A stretch of 64,000 nucleotides of DNA from Hymenobacter cellulosivorans (GCF_022919135.1 NZ_CP095049.1:186001-250000), one strand, 5' to 3'. Counted from the stretch's first letter, positions 26,453-42,051 are shown. A program made the numbers and translations. The notes: a model not told the origin generated them from the sequence alone.

Positions 26453-28594
26453 TTAGCGAATGGCGTTACCCTTTTGCTTGGCAATGATACCTTCGGCAAG
26501 GTTCTGAGGAACCTGGTCGTAGTGCGAGAACGTGAGCGACGCCGAAGCACGGCCCGACGAAATCGTACGGAGCGTAGTCACGTAGCCGAACAGTTCCGAC
26601 AGCGGAACGTCAGCCTTGATTACGTTCAGACCACCTTTGGTATCGAGGCCCTTCATGATGCCGCGGCGACGGTTCAAGTCACCGGTTACCGAACCCGTGT
26701 ACTCGTCGGGCGAAACTACTTCTACAGCCATGATTGGCTCGAGCAGTTTCGGACCAGCCAAGCGGCCGGCTTCGCGGAAACCACCACGGGCTGCGAGTTC
26801 GAACGACAGGGCGTCCGAGTCAACGTCGTGGTAAGAACCGAAGAACAGACGCACGCGCATGCCTTCGATGGGGAAGCCTGCCAGCGGACCGTTCTTCATG
26901 GCTTCTTCGAAACCTTTCTGAACGGGGGCAATGAATTCGCGGGGGATAACACCACCGGTGATATCGTTTACGAACTCCAGACCTGGCTTCTCCGGATCGG
27001 TAACTTTCGGACCGAGTTCGAATACGATGTCGCCGAATTTACCACGACCACCCGTCTGCTTCTTATAGGTTTCGCGGTGCTCGACATTCTTGGTCAGAAT
27101 CTCTTTGTAAGCAACTTGCGGGGCACCCTGGTTGATTTCAACCTTGAATTCGCGACGCATACGGTCGATGATGATTTCAAGGTGCAGTTCACCCATGCCT
27201 TTCAGTACGGTCTGGCCCGTCTCGGGGTCGGTCTGTACCACCAGCGTGGGGTCTTCTTCCACGAGTTTGGCAATAGCCATACCCATCTTATCAACGTCAG
27301 CCTGAGTTTTGGGCTCAATGGCGTAGCCGATTACGGGCTCAGGGAAAGTCATCGACTCCAGAACGATGCGCGACTTTTCGTCGGTCAGCGTGTCACCGGT
27401 TTTGATGTCTTTGAAACCAACACCTGCAGCAATGTCACCCGCCTGGATTTTGTCAATCGGGTTCTGCTTGTTGGAGTGCATCTGCATCAGACGCGAAATC
27501 CGCTCCTTCTTGTTCGTGCGGTTGTTGTGCACGTACGAACCGGCGTCGAGCTGACCGCTGTAGCAGCGGAAGAAGCACAGACGGCCTACGAAGGGGTCGG
27601 TAGCAATTTTGAAAGCCAGAGCGGTGAAAGGCTCGTCGTTGTCGGGGTGACGCTCTACTTCCTCACCGGAATCAGGGTCGGTACCAACTACGGCGGGCAT
27701 GTCGAGGGGCGAGGGCAGGTAAGCCATAACCGCGTCCAGCATCGACTGCACACCTTTGTTTTTGAAGGCGGAGCCGCACATTACGGGCGAGAACTTCATG
27801 TCGATAACCGCTTTGCGGATAACGACCATCATTTCTTCGCGGGTAATGGAGTCCGGATCGTCGAAGAATTTCTCCATCAACGTGTCGTCGTACTCAGCTA
27901 CGCTTTCCACGAGCTTTTCACGCCACTCGGCTACCGTGTCCACGAGGTCTTCGGGAACTGGGATTTCCTTGTAGGTTTTGCCCTGGGTAGCGTCGTCCCA
28001 TACGATGGCTTTGCCAGTCAGCAGGTCAACGACGCCTTTGAAGGTATCTTCTGCGCCAATCGGGATTTGCAGCGGTACGGGGTTAGCGCCGAGCTTCTCC
28101 TTGATTTCGTTAACAGCCTTGAAGAAGTCAGCACCGGCACGGTCCATCTTGTTGACGAAGCAGATGCGGGGCACCTTGTACTTATCAGCCTGACGCCATA
28201 CGGTCTCCGACTGGGGCTCAACACCCGATACGGCACAGAACAGGGCCACGGCACCGTCCAGAACCCGCAGCGAACGTTCTACCTCGACGGTGAAGTCCAC
28301 GTGACCGGGAGTGTCGATCAGGTTGATTTTGTATTGTTTGGTATCCGCGGTGGGGTCGCCCTGCACCGTAGGATAGTTCCAGAACGTGGTGGTAGCAGCC
28401 GAAGTGATGGTGATACCACGCTCCTGCTCCTGCTCCATCCAGTCCATCGTGGCGGCACCTTCGTGCACTTCCCCGATTTTGTGGGTCTTACCGGTGTAGT
28501 AGAGAATGCGCTCCGAAGTCGTGGTCTTACCGGCGTCGATGTGCGCCATAATCCCGATGTTCCGGAGGTATTGCAGGTCTTTATTAACAGCCAT
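26453..28594 (-). CDS. fusA: Elongation factor G
   Basis: A ribosomal translocation GTPase of 713 residues. The G1 motif [19 protein letters not shown] is near residues 17-35, G3 is [20 protein letters not shown] and G4 is [10 protein letters not shown]. Domains II-V follow, with the domain IV segment [13 protein letters not shown] and the C-terminal [16 protein letters not shown]. It lies between rpsG and rpsJ. The upstream gap contains a long inverted repeat. Confidence 0.98.
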   Translation of the reverse strand: MAVNKDLQYLRNIGIMAHIDAGKTTTSERILYYTGKTHKIGEVHEGAATMDWMEQEQERGITITSAATTTFWNYPTVQGDPTADTKQYKINLIDTPGHVDFTVEVERSLRVLDGAVALFCAVSGVEPQSETVWRQADKYKVPRICFVNKMDRAGADFFKAVNEIKEKLGANPVPLQIPIGAEDTFKGVVDLLTGKAIVWDDATQGKTYKEIPVPEDLVDTVAEWREKLVESVAEYDDTLMEKFFDDPDSITREEMMVVIRKAVIDMKFSPVMCGSAFKNKGVQSMLDAVMAYLPSPLDMPAVVGTDPDSGEEVERHPDNDEPFTALAFKIATDPFVGRLCFFRCYSGQLDAGSYVHNNRTNKKERISRLMQMHSNKQNPIDKIQAGDIAAGVGFKDIKTGDTLTDEKSRIVLESMTFPEPVIGYAIEPKTQADVDKMGMAIAKLVEEDPTLVVQTDPETGQTVLKGMGELHLEIIIDRMRREFKVEINQGAPQVAYKEILTKNVEHRETYKKQTGGRGKFGDIVFELGPKVTDPEKPGLEFVNDITGGVIPREFIAPVQKGFEEAMKNGPLAGFPIEGMRVRLFFGSYHDVDSDALSFELAARGGFREAGRLAGPKLLEPIMAVEVVSPDEYTGSVTGDLNRRRGIMKGLDTKGGLNVIKADVPLSELFGYVTTLRTISSGRASASLTFSHYDQVPQNLAEGIIAKQKGNAIR

Positions 28595-28607
28595 TGCTTT
28601 TATTGGG

Positions 28608-28688
28608 GTCTTAGATACTTAGGGTCTTAGGGTCTTGGGCTACTCAACAGAAGAATCCGTCAAAAAAATCCAAGTCCCTAAGACCCTA
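28608..28688 (-). other. Inverted repeat with direct GGTCTTAG copies between rpsG and fusA
   Basis: TAGGGTCTTAGGG (28620-28632) is exactly complemented at 28676-28688 across a 43-base spacer. The core GGTCTTAG/GG also appears three times in a row between 28608 and 28637. As RNA it forms a 13-bp stem, with alternative registers given by the repeated copies. Confidence 0.65.
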
Positions 28689-28707
28689 TAGTGCCTAATA
28701 ACTATTG

Positions 28708-29175
28708 TTAGAAGCGGAAGTGCGAGAAGGCCTTGTTGGCTTCAGCCATGCGGTGGGTGTCGTCCTTCTTCTTCACGGAAGCACCTTCACCTTTAGCCGC
28801 AGCAATGATTTCGCCAGCCAGCTTGTCCTTCATGGTTTTCTCACCACGACGACGAGCGTACTGAATCATCCACTTAGCACCTACCGAGATACGACGGTCG
28901 GGGCGAACTTCGATCGGCACCTGGAAGGTAGCACCACCTACGCGGCGGCTCTTTACTTCGACGGTCGGCATCACGTTGTTCAGGGCTTTACGCCACATTT
29001 CCAGGCCGTTTTCCTTGGTGCGCTGCTCAACCAGTTCGCAGGCATCGTAGAAAATGGTATAGGCCAGGTTCTTCTTTCCGTCATACATCATGTAGTTGAC
29101 GAAACGAGTTACCAAGGTCTCCTTGTACTTAGGATCGGGAAGCAGGATGCGCTTCTTTGGTTTTGACTTTCTCAT
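28708..29175 (-). CDS. rpsG: 30S ribosomal protein S7
   Basis: S7 nucleates assembly of the 30S head and in E. coli regulates the str operon. The 155-residue product starts [20 protein letters not shown] and has [20 protein letters not shown], then [17 protein letters not shown] and a C-terminal [11 protein letters not shown]. The ATG at 29175 was chosen over an ATG 20 codons upstream because the upstream residues do not belong to the family. Confidence 0.97.
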   Translation of the reverse strand: MRKSKPKKRILLPDPKYKETLVTRFVNYMMYDGKKNLAYTIFYDACELVEQRTKENGLEMWRKALNNVMPTVEVKSRRVGGATFQVPIEVRPDRRISVGAKWMIQYARRRGEKTMKDKLAGEIIAAAKGEGASVKKKDDTHRMAEANKAFSHFRF

Positions 29176-29259
29176 GAGTTTAGAAATGAGGGTGAGTAGC
29201 GGGAAGTGGGATAAGAACCATGTGCTATCCAGCACTGCGCGCTACCACACTCGTATCAA

Positions 29260-29688
29260 TTACTTTTTCTTGCCGGGTGCTGGTTTGCCGCCTTTGCCCG
29301 TAGCAGCAGGCTGACCTGGCTTGGGACGCTTGGCGCCATACTTCGAGCGACGCTGGGTACGGCCGTTTACACCGGCAGTATCAAGGGCGCCACGGATGAT
29401 GTGGTAACGTACACCGGGAAGGTCTTTCACACGGCCACCACGGATCAGCACGATGCTGTGCTCCTGCAGGTTGTGGCCTTCACCAGGGATGTAGGCGTTA
29501 ACTTCTTTGCCGTTGGTGAGGCGCACACGGGCTACTTTACGCATAGCCGAGTTCGGCTTCTTAGGCGTGGTGGTGTACACCCGGGTGCAAACGCCACGGC
29601 GCTGCGGGCACGAGTCAAGAGCCGGCGACTTTGACTTCGTCGTCAGCTTCTCGCGGCCTTTTCGTACTAATTGGTTAATGGTAGGCAT
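29260..29688 (-). CDS. rpsL: 30S ribosomal protein S12
   Basis: A decoding-centre S12 of 142 residues. It starts [20 protein letters not shown], has [20 protein letters not shown] with the conserved lysine of the streptomycin-binding region, and [20 protein letters not shown] with the second. Both lysines are the wild-type residues. The last 15-20 residues ([18 protein letters not shown]) are a basic extension. It is the first gene of the str operon, with a strong promoter upstream. Confidence 0.98.
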   Translation of the reverse strand: MPTINQLVRKGREKLTTKSKSPALDSCPQRRGVCTRVYTTTPKKPNSAMRKVARVRLTNGKEVNAYIPGEGHNLQEHSIVLIRGGRVKDLPGVRYHIIRGALDTAGVNGRTQRRSKYGAKRPKPGQPAATGKGGKPAPGKKK

Positions 29689-29737
29689 CTACGGAATGGT
29701 TTGTCAAGGAGGGTTCTCTCCCAAAAAATTAGGCTTG

Positions 29738-29769
29738 CAAAGGTATAAAAGTTGCTTCGAAATAGCAAA
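29738..29769 (-). promoter_or_regulatory. Promoter of the str operon
   Basis: TACCTTTG (29738-29745) and TTTG (29766-29769) with a 20-base spacer on the minus strand, close to the Bacteroidota consensus. The predicted transcript starts about 45 bases before rpsL. Confidence 0.75.
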
Positions 29770-29854
29770 CAGGTTGAAATAGTTTGTTTTAGAGAAACAT
29801 GGTAGAGTTTCTCACCTGCTATTCTTAGGCTATTTCAGCCATCTACCAAATGTA

Positions 29855-29888
29855 AAAAAGCCTTACGGATGAGTCCATAAGGCTTTTT
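29855..29888. terminator. Bidirectional terminator between rpsL promoter region and the DUF3467 gene
   Basis: AAAAAGCCTTA and its exact complement TAAGGCTTTTT around a 12-base loop. It lies 160 bases past the end of the DUF3467 gene at 30050. Apart from this and the rpsL promoter, the 361 bases between 29689 and 30049 hold nothing recognisable. Confidence 0.75.
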
Positions 29889-30049
29889 CAGGATAAATAC
29901 GTTCGTTGAGGCTACGTATTTTGATTCGGGGCTGTCCATGGTGCCGCCTGCCCAACTGAGTTTTCTTTTATCCTGTTTTTGTATTCAACAAAGAAGCGAC
30001 TCCTATCTTCCCGATAAATCCCGCTCCTTACGCTGTATTATTCCGAGGT

Positions 30050-30382
30050 TTAGGCCTCTCCCATCGTGCCGCCAAAGCCTAGCGGGTAGCTGGGCATGTC
30101 GTTTTGCTGCTTGATTGGGCCAAAGGTCTGCTCGAACCGCTCCACATTATCCGCCAAGGCTGACAGCAGCCGCTTGGCGTGCTCGGGCGTGACGATGATG
30201 CGGGCTTTAACTTTGGCTTTGGGCACGCCCGGCATCAGGCGAATGAAGTCGATGACGAATTCACTGCTGCTGTGGGCTATCATGGCCAAGTTGGCGTACT
30301 CACCTTCGGCAATGGCCTCGGAGAGTTCAATGTTGATGGCGTTGGGATCCTGAGGTCCGGGAATTTCCTGGGGTTCGTTCAT
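30050..30382 (-). CDS. DUF3467 domain protein
   Basis: A 110-residue cytoplasmic protein typical of DUF3467 and commonly found beside rpoC in Bacteroidota. It shows INIELSEAIAEGEYANLAMI, ITHSSSEFVIDF-like AHSSSEFVIDFIRLMPGVPK and VTPEHAKRLLSALADNVERF. The biochemical role of the family is not established. It starts 12 bases after the unnamed gene at 30395 and is probably co-transcribed with it. Confidence 0.88.
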   Translation of the reverse strand: MNEPQEIPGPQDPNAINIELSEAIAEGEYANLAMIAHSSSEFVIDFIRLMPGVPKAKVKARIIVTPEHAKRLLSALADNVERFEQTFGPIKQQNDMPSYPLGFGGTMGEA

Positions 30383-30394
30383 GAGGTGATTAGT

Positions 30395-30808
30395 TTACTG
30401 ATTGCTGAAAGTAGACTCGATGTAGTCCATTACTTCAGCCACTGTTACGCTAAATGTTCCGGCTTGTCCTGCTAGAAATGCTTCCCGCCAGAGTGCATAC
30501 CCTTCTTCAAACTCAGGAAGCGTAGCTGCGTGGCGCACTACATGAGTAACACTCGCAGTTAAAGCTTCTTCCGAAAAAGGCAGATGAGATGCTGTAGTGC
30601 CGGGCTTTCCGTTCGGGTCAGCTGTCTTTAGCCTTAACCCATCTATGTGCACATGTACGACAACGGCGGTACCATGCTGCAACTCCACTTTGACTACAGT
30701 CAACGAGGAATCGGTTTCGGTTGGCCTCGTGTGATACTCCCAAACTTGCCCAACCTGAAACCGGGAAGTAGTAATGTCAACTAAAGGAACCGGAGCATCG
30801 GCTGCCAT
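30395..30808 (-). CDS. Unknown protein downstream of rpoC
   Basis: A 137-residue product from the ATG at 30808. I do not recognise the family. The N-terminal half is predicted beta-rich (FQVGQVWEYHTRPTE, LTVVKVELQHGTAVVVHVHI) and the C-terminal half helical (EEALTASVTHVVRHAATLPE, FSVTVAEVMDYIESTF). There is no signal peptide or membrane segment. An in-frame upstream start at 30898 would put 30 Ser/Arg-rich residues over the rpoC terminator and is unlikely. It sits between rpoC and the DUF3467 gene. Confidence 0.7.
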   Translation of the reverse strand: MAADAPVPLVDITTSRFQVGQVWEYHTRPTETDSSLTVVKVELQHGTAVVVHVHIDGLRLKTADPNGKPGTTASHLPFSEEALTASVTHVVRHAATLPEFEEGYALWREAFLAGQAGTFSVTVAEVMDYIESTFSNQ

Positions 30809-30852
30809 ACGTAGTAAGTAAGATGAGGATGAGTTGCTGCTAAAGCTACTAA

Positions 30853-30886
30853 AAAGAAAAAGCCGACCAGATTTCTCCGGTCGGCT
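30853..30886 (-). terminator. Terminator of the rpoBC operon
   Basis: AGCCGACC and its complement around a ten-base loop, followed on the minus strand by TTTTTCTTTTT. It begins 20 bases after the rpoC stop. Confidence 0.8.
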
Positions 30887-30906
30887 TCTCCTATTCATTA
30901 CTCAGC

Positions 30907-35253
<4,347 letters not shown>

Positions 35254-35556
35254 GTAGTAGAGCTGTTAGCTGTTGGCTTTGTGGCTGCCTTGAATGATCG
35301 GCTCTTCTTAAGAGGAGTCCGAAAAACCAAAACAGTTCGACTCTGATAAAAGTGCTCTGCCGGTCGGATAGGTACGCCAAGCAGCAGGTTTCAGCAGGTC
35401 TGATGGGTAAGAGCCCAGGTTTTGGCAAACCCGAACTTGGTGCGGCTAGCTGTTGTCGGCTGTTACTGTCGTTCTGACCATATCTCGGAACGACGCCGGC
35501 GGCAGCTATTCTCGGTTGCCCGAACCGCGGTAAACTTTATGGTATAAAGCCCGAAA

Positions 35557-35592
35557 TAGGAGTTGCCGGTACCGGGGCACCAACAACTCCTA
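35557..35592 (-). other. Hairpin after rpoB, within the 355-base rpoB-rpoC gap
   Basis: TAGGAGTTG (35557-35565) pairs with CAACTCCTA (35584-35592), 17 bases after the rpoB stop. The same gap (35254-35608) also holds GTCGTTC/GAACGAC (about 35468-35494) and CTTTAT-GGT-ATAAAG (35535-35549). No ORF, tRNA or clear promoter is visible in the gap. Confidence 0.55.
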
Positions 35593-35608
35593 ATTTCAAT
35601 GAGCCTTA

Positions 35609-38600
35609 TTAGTCAAGCGTGATTTCCAGGGCCAGACCGCGCAACTCGTGAATGAGTACGTTGAATGACTCGGGGATATTCGGCTTGGGCAGAACGTCGC
35701 CTTTTACAATGGCTTCGTAGGCCTTGGCCCGACCAATCACGTCGTCCGACTTCACGGTCAGGATTTCTTGCAGTACGTTCGACGCACCGAAGGCTTCCAG
35801 AGCCCACACTTCCATTTCACCGAAGCGCTGACCACCGAACTGCGCCTTACCACCCAGCGGCTGCTGCGTGATGAGCGAGTACGGTCCGATAGAACGGGCG
35901 TGCATCTTGTCATCGACAAGGTGACCCAGCTTCAGCATGTAAATCACGCCTACGGTTACCGGCTGGTCGAACTGCTGACCGGTCAGACCGTCGTGCAGGT
36001 AGGAGCGGCCGAAGGTGGGCAACCCAGCTTCCGTCAATTCGCGCGATACTTCCTCTTCGGTAGCACCGTCGAAAATCGGGGTAGCATAGGTGCGGCCCAG
36101 TTTCAGACCAGCCCAGCCCAATACGGTTTCGTAGATCTGCCCGATGTTCATCCGGCTTGGTACACCAAGCGGGTTGAGCACGATGTCCATCGGTGTCCCG
36201 TCGGCCAAGAAAGGCATGTCCTCATCGCGCACGATGCGGGCTACCACACCCTTGTTACCGTGACGACCGGCCATTTTATCACCCACCTTCAGCTTACGCT
36301 TCTTGGCGATGTAGACTTTGGCCAGCTGTACGATACCGGCGGGCAGCTCATCCCCTACTTCCAGGGTAAACCGGTCACGCTTGAAACGAGCGGTGATGGT
36401 GTTGCGGCGCTTGGTGTAGTTTTTCACCAGTTGCAGCAGCATACCATTCACTTTGTCGTCGGCGGTCCAGTTCTCCAGGATCAGGTCCTTGAACATGTTC
36501 ACCTCCTCGGGCACTGCGTAGTTGCTCTCGTCCTTGTAGGGGTTCTTGTCGGGGAAGAGGGCATCGGTGATGTTCTTCTTGCCGAATTTCACGCCCTTGG
36601 TCAGGATTTCGTCGCCAAACTTGTGCTTCACGCCCTGCGACGTCTTGCCTTCCAGCAGCTGCACCAGTTTGTCGATCATCACGGCTTTCACGCCGCGGAG
36701 CTCCTTGGCGTAGGAATCCTTCAGCTCTTCTACTTCCTTCTTCGACTTGGCCCGCAGGTTTTTGTCTTTCTTCGGACGCGAGAACAGCTTAGTGCCGATT
36801 ACAACACCGTTCAGGGATGGCGGCGCCTTAAGCGAGGCATCTTTCACATCGCCGGCTTTGTCACCGAAGATGGCGCGGAGCAGCTTCTCTTCCGGAGTCG
36901 GGTCCGTCTCGCCCTTCGGCGTGATTTTACCGATCAGGATGTCGCCTTCCTTCACCTCAGCACCCAGGCGGATGATACCGTTGTCGTCGAGGTTACGAAC
37001 GGCTTCTTCGCTTACGTTCGGAATCTCCGACGTCAGCTCTTCCTCGCCGCGCTTGGTTTCCCGCACTTCGAGTTCGAACTCCTCAATGTGAATCGAGGTG
37101 AAGATGTCGTCACGAACAACCCGCTCCGAAATAACGATGGCATCCTCGAAGTTGTAACCCTGCCAGGGCATAAATGCCACCTGCATGTTACGACCCAGAG
37201 CCAGCTCACCATTATTGGTACCGTAGCCTTCGCACAGCGGCTGACCTTTCGTTACGCGCTGACCGCGCTTCACGATGGGAGTCAGGTTGATGCAGGTATC
37301 CTGGTTAGTCCGACGGAACTTGATCAGATCATAAGAAATCTTCTCCGCGTCGAAGCTTACCAGAATGTCGTCTTCGGTCAGGTCGTATTTAACTACGATT
37401 TTATTAGCGTCAACGTAATCGATAACACCGTCACCTTCGGCTACTACCAGAGCACGCGAGTCAATAGCGGTACGGCCTTCCAAACCAGTGCCCACAATGG
37501 GCGCCTGCGGACGGAGCAGCGGTACGGCCTGACGTTGCATGTTCGAGCCCATCAGCGCACGGTTGGCGTCATCGTGCTCCAGGAACGGAATCAGCGAAGC
37601 AGCCACCGATACAATCTGGTTCGGCGCTACGTCCATGTAGCTGTACTCGTCGGGACCAACCACGGGGAAGTCACCTTCGAAACGGCCTTTTACCAGCTCG
37701 TTGATGAAGTTACCGTTTTCATCGATGCGGGCGTTAGCCTGCGCAATGTGGTGGGTATCTTCCTCTTCGGCGGTCAGGTATTTAACATTCGAGCTGGTAT
37801 CCACCTTGCCGCTCTCTACCGTGCGGTAGGGCGTTTCGATGAAGCCCATCGAGTTCACGCGGGCATGCACGCACAGCGACGAAATAAGACCGATGTTCGG
37901 TCCTTCCGGCGTTTCGATGGTGCAGAGGCGGCCGTAGTGCGTGTAGTGAACGTCACGTACTTCGAAACCAGCCCGCTCGCGCGACAGACCTCCCGGCCCC
38001 AGTGCCGATACGCGACGCTTGTGCGTCACCTCGGCCAGTGGGTTGGTCTGGTCCATGAACTGCGACAACTGGTTGGTGCCGAAGAACGAGTTGATTACCG
38101 AAGACAGTGTACGAGCGTTGATCAGGTCAACTGGCTTGAAGTCCTCGTTGTCCCGCACGTTCATGCGCTCTTTGATAGTACGGGCCATACGGGCCAAGCC
38201 GACACCGAACTGGGCATACAGCTGCTCACCTACGGTCCGAACCCGACGGTTTGACAAGTGGTCAATGTCGTCAACTACTGCCTTCGAGTTGATCAGGCCA
38301 ATCAGGTACTTCACGATGAGAACGATGTCCTCATTAGTCAGTACCCGAGCTTCCCAGTTCTTGTCGAGGCCCAGCTTCTTATTGATACGGTAGCGGCCTA
38401 CGTCCCCGAGGTCGTAGCGCTTATCCGAGAAAAACAGCTTTTGGATGATGTCGCGGGCAGTTTCTTCGTCGGGAGCTTCCGTGTTCCGGAGCTGACGGTA
38501 GATCTGCTCAACAGCTTCCTTCTCCGAGTTGGAGTTGTCTTTCTGCAGCGTGTTGTAAATGATTGCGAAGTCCGCAATGTTCACGTTCTCACGGTGCAGA

Positions 38601-39499
38601 ATAACCGACTTGGCCCCAGCGTTCAGGATGGTGTCGATATCCTCTTCCTCAATGGTCGAGTCGCGCTCCAGCAGAACTTCGTTTCGGTCGATAGACACCA
38701 CTTCACCGGTATCCTCGTCCACGAAGTCCTCGGTCCAGGTGCGCAGAACCCGAGCAGCCAGCTTCCGGCCGACAGCTTTTTTCAAAGCCTTCTTCTCAGC
38801 CTTCACCTCTTCCGACAAGCCGAACAGGTCGAGAATGTCTTTGTCGGTGCCGTAGCCGATAGCGCGCAGCAGCGTGGTAACCGGGAATTTCTTCTTCCGG
38901 TCGATGTAGGCGTACATCACGTTGTTCACGTCCGTGGCAAACTCGATCCACGAGCCTTTGAACGGAATGATACGGGCCGAATACAGCTTGGTGCCGTTGG
39001 TGTGCTTGCTCTGGGCAAAGAACACACCGGGCGAACGGTGCAACTGCGAAACGATAACCCGCTCGGCACCGTTAATCACGAACGAGCCCTTTTCGGTCAT
39101 GTAGGGGATGTTGCCCAAGAACACTTCCTGCTCAATCGTTTCGAAATCCTCGTTGTCCGTATCGTTACAGATCAGGCGCAACTTAGCTTTCAGCGGAACC
39201 GAATACGTCAGGCCACGGTCAATGCACTCGTCAACCGAATACTTCGGCGGATCGACGTGATAATCCATGAACTGCAGTACGAAGTTCTCGCGTGAGTCCG
39301 AGATGGGGAAGTTTTCGGCGAATACCTTAAACAGGCCTTCGTCGGTGCGGCTTTCGGCCGCCGTCTCCAACTGGAAGAAATCCATGAACGAGCGAACCTG
39401 CACGTCCAGGAAATCCGGATACTCGATAACTTTCTTAATCTTGGCGAAATTGATTCGCTCGTCGGCTTTCTGCAAAGCCTGTGCTTTCGGTGTAGCCAA
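35609..39499 (-). CDS. rpoB: RNA polymerase subunit beta
   Basis: A catalytic subunit of 1,296 residues. The rifampicin pocket segment [20 protein letters not shown], followed by [14 protein letters not shown], keeps the wild-type Asp, His and Ser residues. Then come [20 protein letters not shown], the flap and the C-terminal [20 protein letters not shown], which contacts beta'. It follows rplL after 200 bases; that gap holds hairpins at 39587-39600 and 39649-39666 typical of a partial attenuator. Confidence 0.98.
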   Translation of the reverse strand: MATPKAQALQKADERINFAKIKKVIEYPDFLDVQVRSFMDFFQLETAAESRTDEGLFKVFAENFPISDSRENFVLQFMDYHVDPPKYSVDECIDRGLTYSVPLKAKLRLICNDTDNEDFETIEQEVFLGNIPYMTEKGSFVINGAERVIVSQLHRSPGVFFAQSKHTNGTKLYSARIIPFKGSWIEFATDVNNVMYAYIDRKKKFPVTTLLRAIGYGTDKDILDLFGLSEEVKAEKKALKKAVGRKLAARVLRTWTEDFVDEDTGEVVSIDRNEVLLERDSTIEEEDIDTILNAGAKSVILHRENVNIADFAIIYNTLQKDNSNSEKEAVEQIYRQLRNTEAPDEETARDIIQKLFFSDKRYDLGDVGRYRINKKLGLDKNWEARVLTNEDIVLIVKYLIGLINSKAVVDDIDHLSNRRVRTVGEQLYAQFGVGLARMARTIKERMNVRDNEDFKPVDLINARTLSSVINSFFGTNQLSQFMDQTNPLAEVTHKRRVSALGPGGLSRERAGFEVRDVHYTHYGRLCTIETPEGPNIGLISSLCVHARVNSMGFIETPYRTVESGKVDTSSNVKYLTAEEEDTHHIAQANARIDENGNFINELVKGRFEGDFPVVGPDEYSYMDVAPNQIVSVAASLIPFLEHDDANRALMGSNMQRQAVPLLRPQAPIVGTGLEGRTAIDSRALVVAEGDGVIDYVDANKIVVKYDLTEDDILVSFDAEKISYDLIKFRRTNQDTCINLTPIVKRGQRVTKGQPLCEGYGTNNGELALGRNMQVAFMPWQGYNFEDAIVISERVVRDDIFTSIHIEEFELEVRETKRGEEELTSEIPNVSEEAVRNLDDNGIIRLGAEVKEGDILIGKITPKGETDPTPEEKLLRAIFGDKAGDVKDASLKAPPSLNGVVIGTKLFSRPKKDKNLRAKSKKEVEELKDSYAKELRGVKAVMIDKLVQLLEGKTSQGVKHKFGDEILTKGVKFGKKNITDALFPDKNPYKDESNYAVPEEVNMFKDLILENWTADDKVNGMLLQLVKNYTKRRNTITARFKRDRFTLEVGDELPAGIVQLAKVYIAKKRKLKVGDKMAGRHGNKGVVARIVRDEDMPFLADGTPMDIVLNPLGVPSRMNIGQIYETVLGWAGLKLGRTYATPIFDGATEEEVSRELTEAGLPTFGRSYLHDGLTGQQFDQPVTVGVIYMLKLGHLVDDKMHARSIGPYSLITQQPLGGKAQFGGQRFGEMEVWALEAFGASNVLQEILTVKSDDVIGRAKAYEAIVKGDVLPKPNIPESFNVLIHELRGLALEITLD

Positions 39500-39648
39500 T
39501 GCGTTGAAGGTTAAAAATGGACACTGAAGCGTACTATACTATCGGCAAACCCTGCCGCGCCCTCGTCCGTTACCCGTAGGCACAAAAAGCCGCAATGCGG
39601 CGTCTGGGGGCAATTTGATAAAGCTTGTAGCCTACAAACAGGAAAAGA

Positions 39649-39666
39649 CCTGGCTTAGTTGCCAGG
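39649..39666 (-). other. Hairpin between rplL and rpoB
   Basis: CCTGGC/GCCAGG with a six-base loop, 36 bases after the rplL stop. In many bacteria an attenuator here sets the ratio of ribosomal protein to polymerase message; that role is inference here. Confidence 0.45.
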
Positions 39667-39701
39667 CCTATCCTTAATTGTATGAGAAAGCGCGGGGCAG
39701 C

Positions 39702-40082
39702 TTACTTAACTTCTACTTCAGCGCCGGCTTCTTCCAGTTGCTTTTTCAGGCCTTCAGCCTCATCCTTGGTAACACCTTCTTTCAGGGGCTTGGGAGCACC
39801 GTCAACCAGTTCTTTGGCTTCTTTCAGGCCCAGACCGGTCAGGTCTTTCACCAGCTTCACTACTGCCAGCTTGCTAGCGCCAGCCGACTTCAGGATTACG
39901 TCGAAGGCCGTCTTCTCTTCGGGAGCGTCAGCAGCAGCGCCAGCGCCACCACCAGCTACCATTACGGGAGCAGCAGCAGCAGGCTCAATGCCATACTCGT
40001 CCTTCAGGATAGTAGCCAGTTCGTTTACTTCTTTCACCGTCAGGTTAACGAGCTGCTCAGCGAATGCTTTCAAATCTGCCAT
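39702..40082 (-). CDS. rplL: 50S ribosomal protein L7/L12
   Basis: A stalk protein of 126 residues. The N-terminal dimerisation helices ([20 protein letters not shown]) are joined by an Ala/Gly-rich hinge ([19 protein letters not shown]) to the factor-binding C-terminal domain ([40 protein letters not shown]). It is downstream of rplJ in the usual order. Confidence 0.98.
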   Translation of the reverse strand: MADLKAFAEQLVNLTVKEVNELATILKDEYGIEPAAAAPVMVAGGGAGAAADAPEEKTAFDVILKSAGASKLAVVKLVKDLTGLGLKEAKELVDGAPKPLKEGVTKDEAEGLKKQLEEAGAEVEVK

Positions 40083-40147
40083 TTCTGTAGATTGTTAAAA
40101 AAGAGGGGGTTGTTGAATTTGATTTAGGGAGAAAAAGGTAGGGGCAA

Positions 40148-40702
40148 TTAAGCAGCCGCCTCTTCTTTTTCGGAAAGCGTCTTGAGGATGCCGGCCAGTT
40201 TGTTGCCACCGCTCGACAGAGCGCTGATAACGTTTTTGGCGGGCGACTGGAGCAGACCGATAACTTCACCGATAAGCTCGTTTTTGCCTTTCAGCGTGCT
40301 CAGGGTCTCGAGCTGGTTAGCACCCAGGTAGATGCTAGCGTCGATGTAAGCACCCTTCAGAGCAGGCTTGGGCTCTACGTTCTTGCCGTAGTTCTGAGCC
40401 TTATAGAAGTCCTTCAGCAGTTTGCCGGGAGCGTTGCCAGCCTCTTTCGAGAACAGTACACCCGACTGGCTTTTCAGCGCTGCATCCAGTTCTGCCGTGT
40501 CGGTGCCCAACGTATCGAGTGCCTTACGGATCAGCGTGTTCTTGTACACTTTGAACTCCAGGCCACGGTTGAAGCACAACCGGCGGAATTCGTTGATTTT
40601 CGCCACCGACATTCCCGAAGCATCGGTAATGTAGAACGCGTTGTGCGATTGAAACTTTTCGCTCAACTCGTCGACGAGGGCTTGTTTTTCTTCCCGGGTC
40701 AT
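40148..40702 (-). CDS. rplJ: 50S ribosomal protein L10
   Basis: L10 anchors the L7/L12 dimers to the stalk base. The 184-residue product starts MTREEKQALVDELSEKFQSH, has FYITDASGMSVAKINEFRRL and GVLFSKEAGNAPGKLLKDF, and ends in the helical L12-binding tail LAGILKTLSEKEEAAA. Autoregulation through its leader is known in other bacteria but not shown here. Confidence 0.97.
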   Translation of the reverse strand: MTREEKQALVDELSEKFQSHNAFYITDASGMSVAKINEFRRLCFNRGLEFKVYKNTLIRKALDTLGTDTAELDAALKSQSGVLFSKEAGNAPGKLLKDFYKAQNYGKNVEPKPALKGAYIDASIYLGANQLETLSTLKGKNELIGEVIGLLQSPAKNVISALSSGGNKLAGILKTLSEKEEAAA

Positions 40703-40719
40703 ATCGTCTTGATTGTGAA

Positions 40720-41415
40720 TTAAGCGGAAGTAACCGTGGTGTCAACCGGAACGGCGGGGCTCATCGTGCTGCTCAGCGTGATGCTCTTGATGTAAGTACC
40801 TTTGGCCGACGAAGGCTTCAGACGCTGAAGCGTCTGGATTACTTCGATGGCGTTTTCAGCCAGCTTCTGGTCATCAAAAGACACTTTGCCGATGCTGGTG
40901 TGAATGATACCGGTTTTGTCAACTTTGAAGTCGATTTTACCAGCCTTCACTTCCTGCACTGCCTTGGCTACGTCGGTCGTTACCGTACCCGACTTGGGGT
41001 TTGGCATCAGACCACGGGGACCAAGTACGCGACCCAGGCGACCTACTTTAGCCATTACCGACGGCATCGTGATAATCACGTCGATGTCGGTCCAGCCTTT
41101 CTCGATCTTCGAGATGTAGTCGTCCAAGCCTACGAAATCAGCGCCAGCAGCGGTAGCTTCGGCTTCCTTATCAGGAGTAACCAGAGCCAGAACGCGTACG
41201 GTTTTGCCGGTACCGTGGGGCAGCGTGGCGACGCCACGAACCATCTGGTCGGCTTTGCGGGGGTCAACGCCCAGACGTACGTCGATGTCAACGGAAGCGT
41301 CAAACTTGGTGTAGGTAATGTCCTTCACCACTTTGGCTGCCTCAACAAGGTTGCGTACCTGCGTCAGGTCGTGTTTGGCAAGGGCTTCCTTGCGCTTTTT
41401 GCTAACTTGTGCCAT
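40720..41415 (-). CDS. rplA: 50S ribosomal protein L1
   Basis: An L1-stalk protein of 231 residues. It contains [40 protein letters not shown] and the signature [20 protein letters not shown]. In many bacteria it represses the rplKA message. It is 21 bases after rplK. Confidence 0.98.
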   Translation of the reverse strand: MAQVSKKRKEALAKHDLTQVRNLVEAAKVVKDITYTKFDASVDIDVRLGVDPRKADQMVRGVATLPHGTGKTVRVLALVTPDKEAEATAAGADFVGLDDYISKIEKGWTDIDVIITMPSVMAKVGRLGRVLGPRGLMPNPKSGTVTTDVAKAVQEVKAGKIDFKVDKTGIIHTSIGKVSFDDQKLAENAIEVIQTLQRLKPSSAKGTYIKSITLSSTMSPAVPVDTTVTSA

Positions 41416-41436
41416 CAGTTTTCTTCTCCTTTAAAG

Positions 41437-41880
41437 TTATTCAGCAAAGGGAGAATCGCCCTTGATGGTAATACCCATGCTGCGGGCCGTACCTGCCACC
41501 TGCTTCATGGCCGACTCCACCTGGAAGGCGTTCAAGTCGGGCATTTTCACTTCGGCGATGGTGCGGATTTGGTCCCACGTAACCGAACCTACCTTGTTCC
41601 GGTTAGGCTCTTTCGAACCACCCTGGAGCTTGGCAGCTTCCAGCAGCATTACTGGCGCCGGAGGGGTTTTCACAACAAAGTCAAAGGACTTGTCGGTGTA
41701 CATGGTGATCAATACGGGACATACTTGGCCGGCCTTATCCTGGGTGCGAGCGTTGAACTGCTTGCAGAATTCCATGATGTTAAGGCCTTTGCTACCAAGT
41801 GCAGGTCCAACCGGCGGCGAGGGGTTCGCAGCGCCTCCCTTTATCTGAAGCTTCAGATAACCTCTAATTTCTTTGGCCAT
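41437..41880 (-). CDS. rplK: 50S ribosomal protein L11
   Basis: An L11 of 147 residues at the GTPase-associated centre. It starts [20 protein letters not shown], has [20 protein letters not shown] with the N-terminal proline-rich motif, and the C-terminal signature [20 protein letters not shown]. It is preceded by a long hairpin in the nusG-rplK gap. Confidence 0.98.
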   Translation of the reverse strand: MAKEIRGYLKLQIKGGAANPSPPVGPALGSKGLNIMEFCKQFNARTQDKAGQVCPVLITMYTDKSFDFVVKTPPAPVMLLEAAKLQGGSKEPNRNKVGSVTWDQIRTIAEVKMPDLNAFQVESAMKQVAGTARSMGITIKGDSPFAE

Positions 41881-42009
41881 TGGTTTGAAAGGCTTCGGGC
41901 TGTATGTCGTAACACAAGCAACCCTCCGTTTTATTTTATGTGTGCTCTAGTGGAAGCCCCGCCGGCTCAGAGCGAATAACCGACGACGTTCTTTGCAGAA
42001 GTTAGATCA

Positions 42010-42051
42010 GAGAGCGTAGAAACAGGAGGAGTCCCCTACTTCTACGCTCTC
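42010..42051 (-). other. 12-bp hairpin between nusG and rplK
   Basis: GAGAGCGTAGAA and its exact complement around an 18-base loop, starting 18 bases after the nusG stop in a 188-base gap. On the minus strand there is little T tract after it. It could be an attenuator or an RNA-processing site. Confidence 0.6.

Noticed and set aside
26474..28630. A 718-codon open frame on plus, antisense to fusA
   Set aside because: Shadow of fusA in the complementary phase; no domain-like sequence.
35768..38254. An 828-codon open frame on plus, antisense to rpoB
   Set aside because: Same explanation as for rpoC; rpoB is unmistakable on minus.
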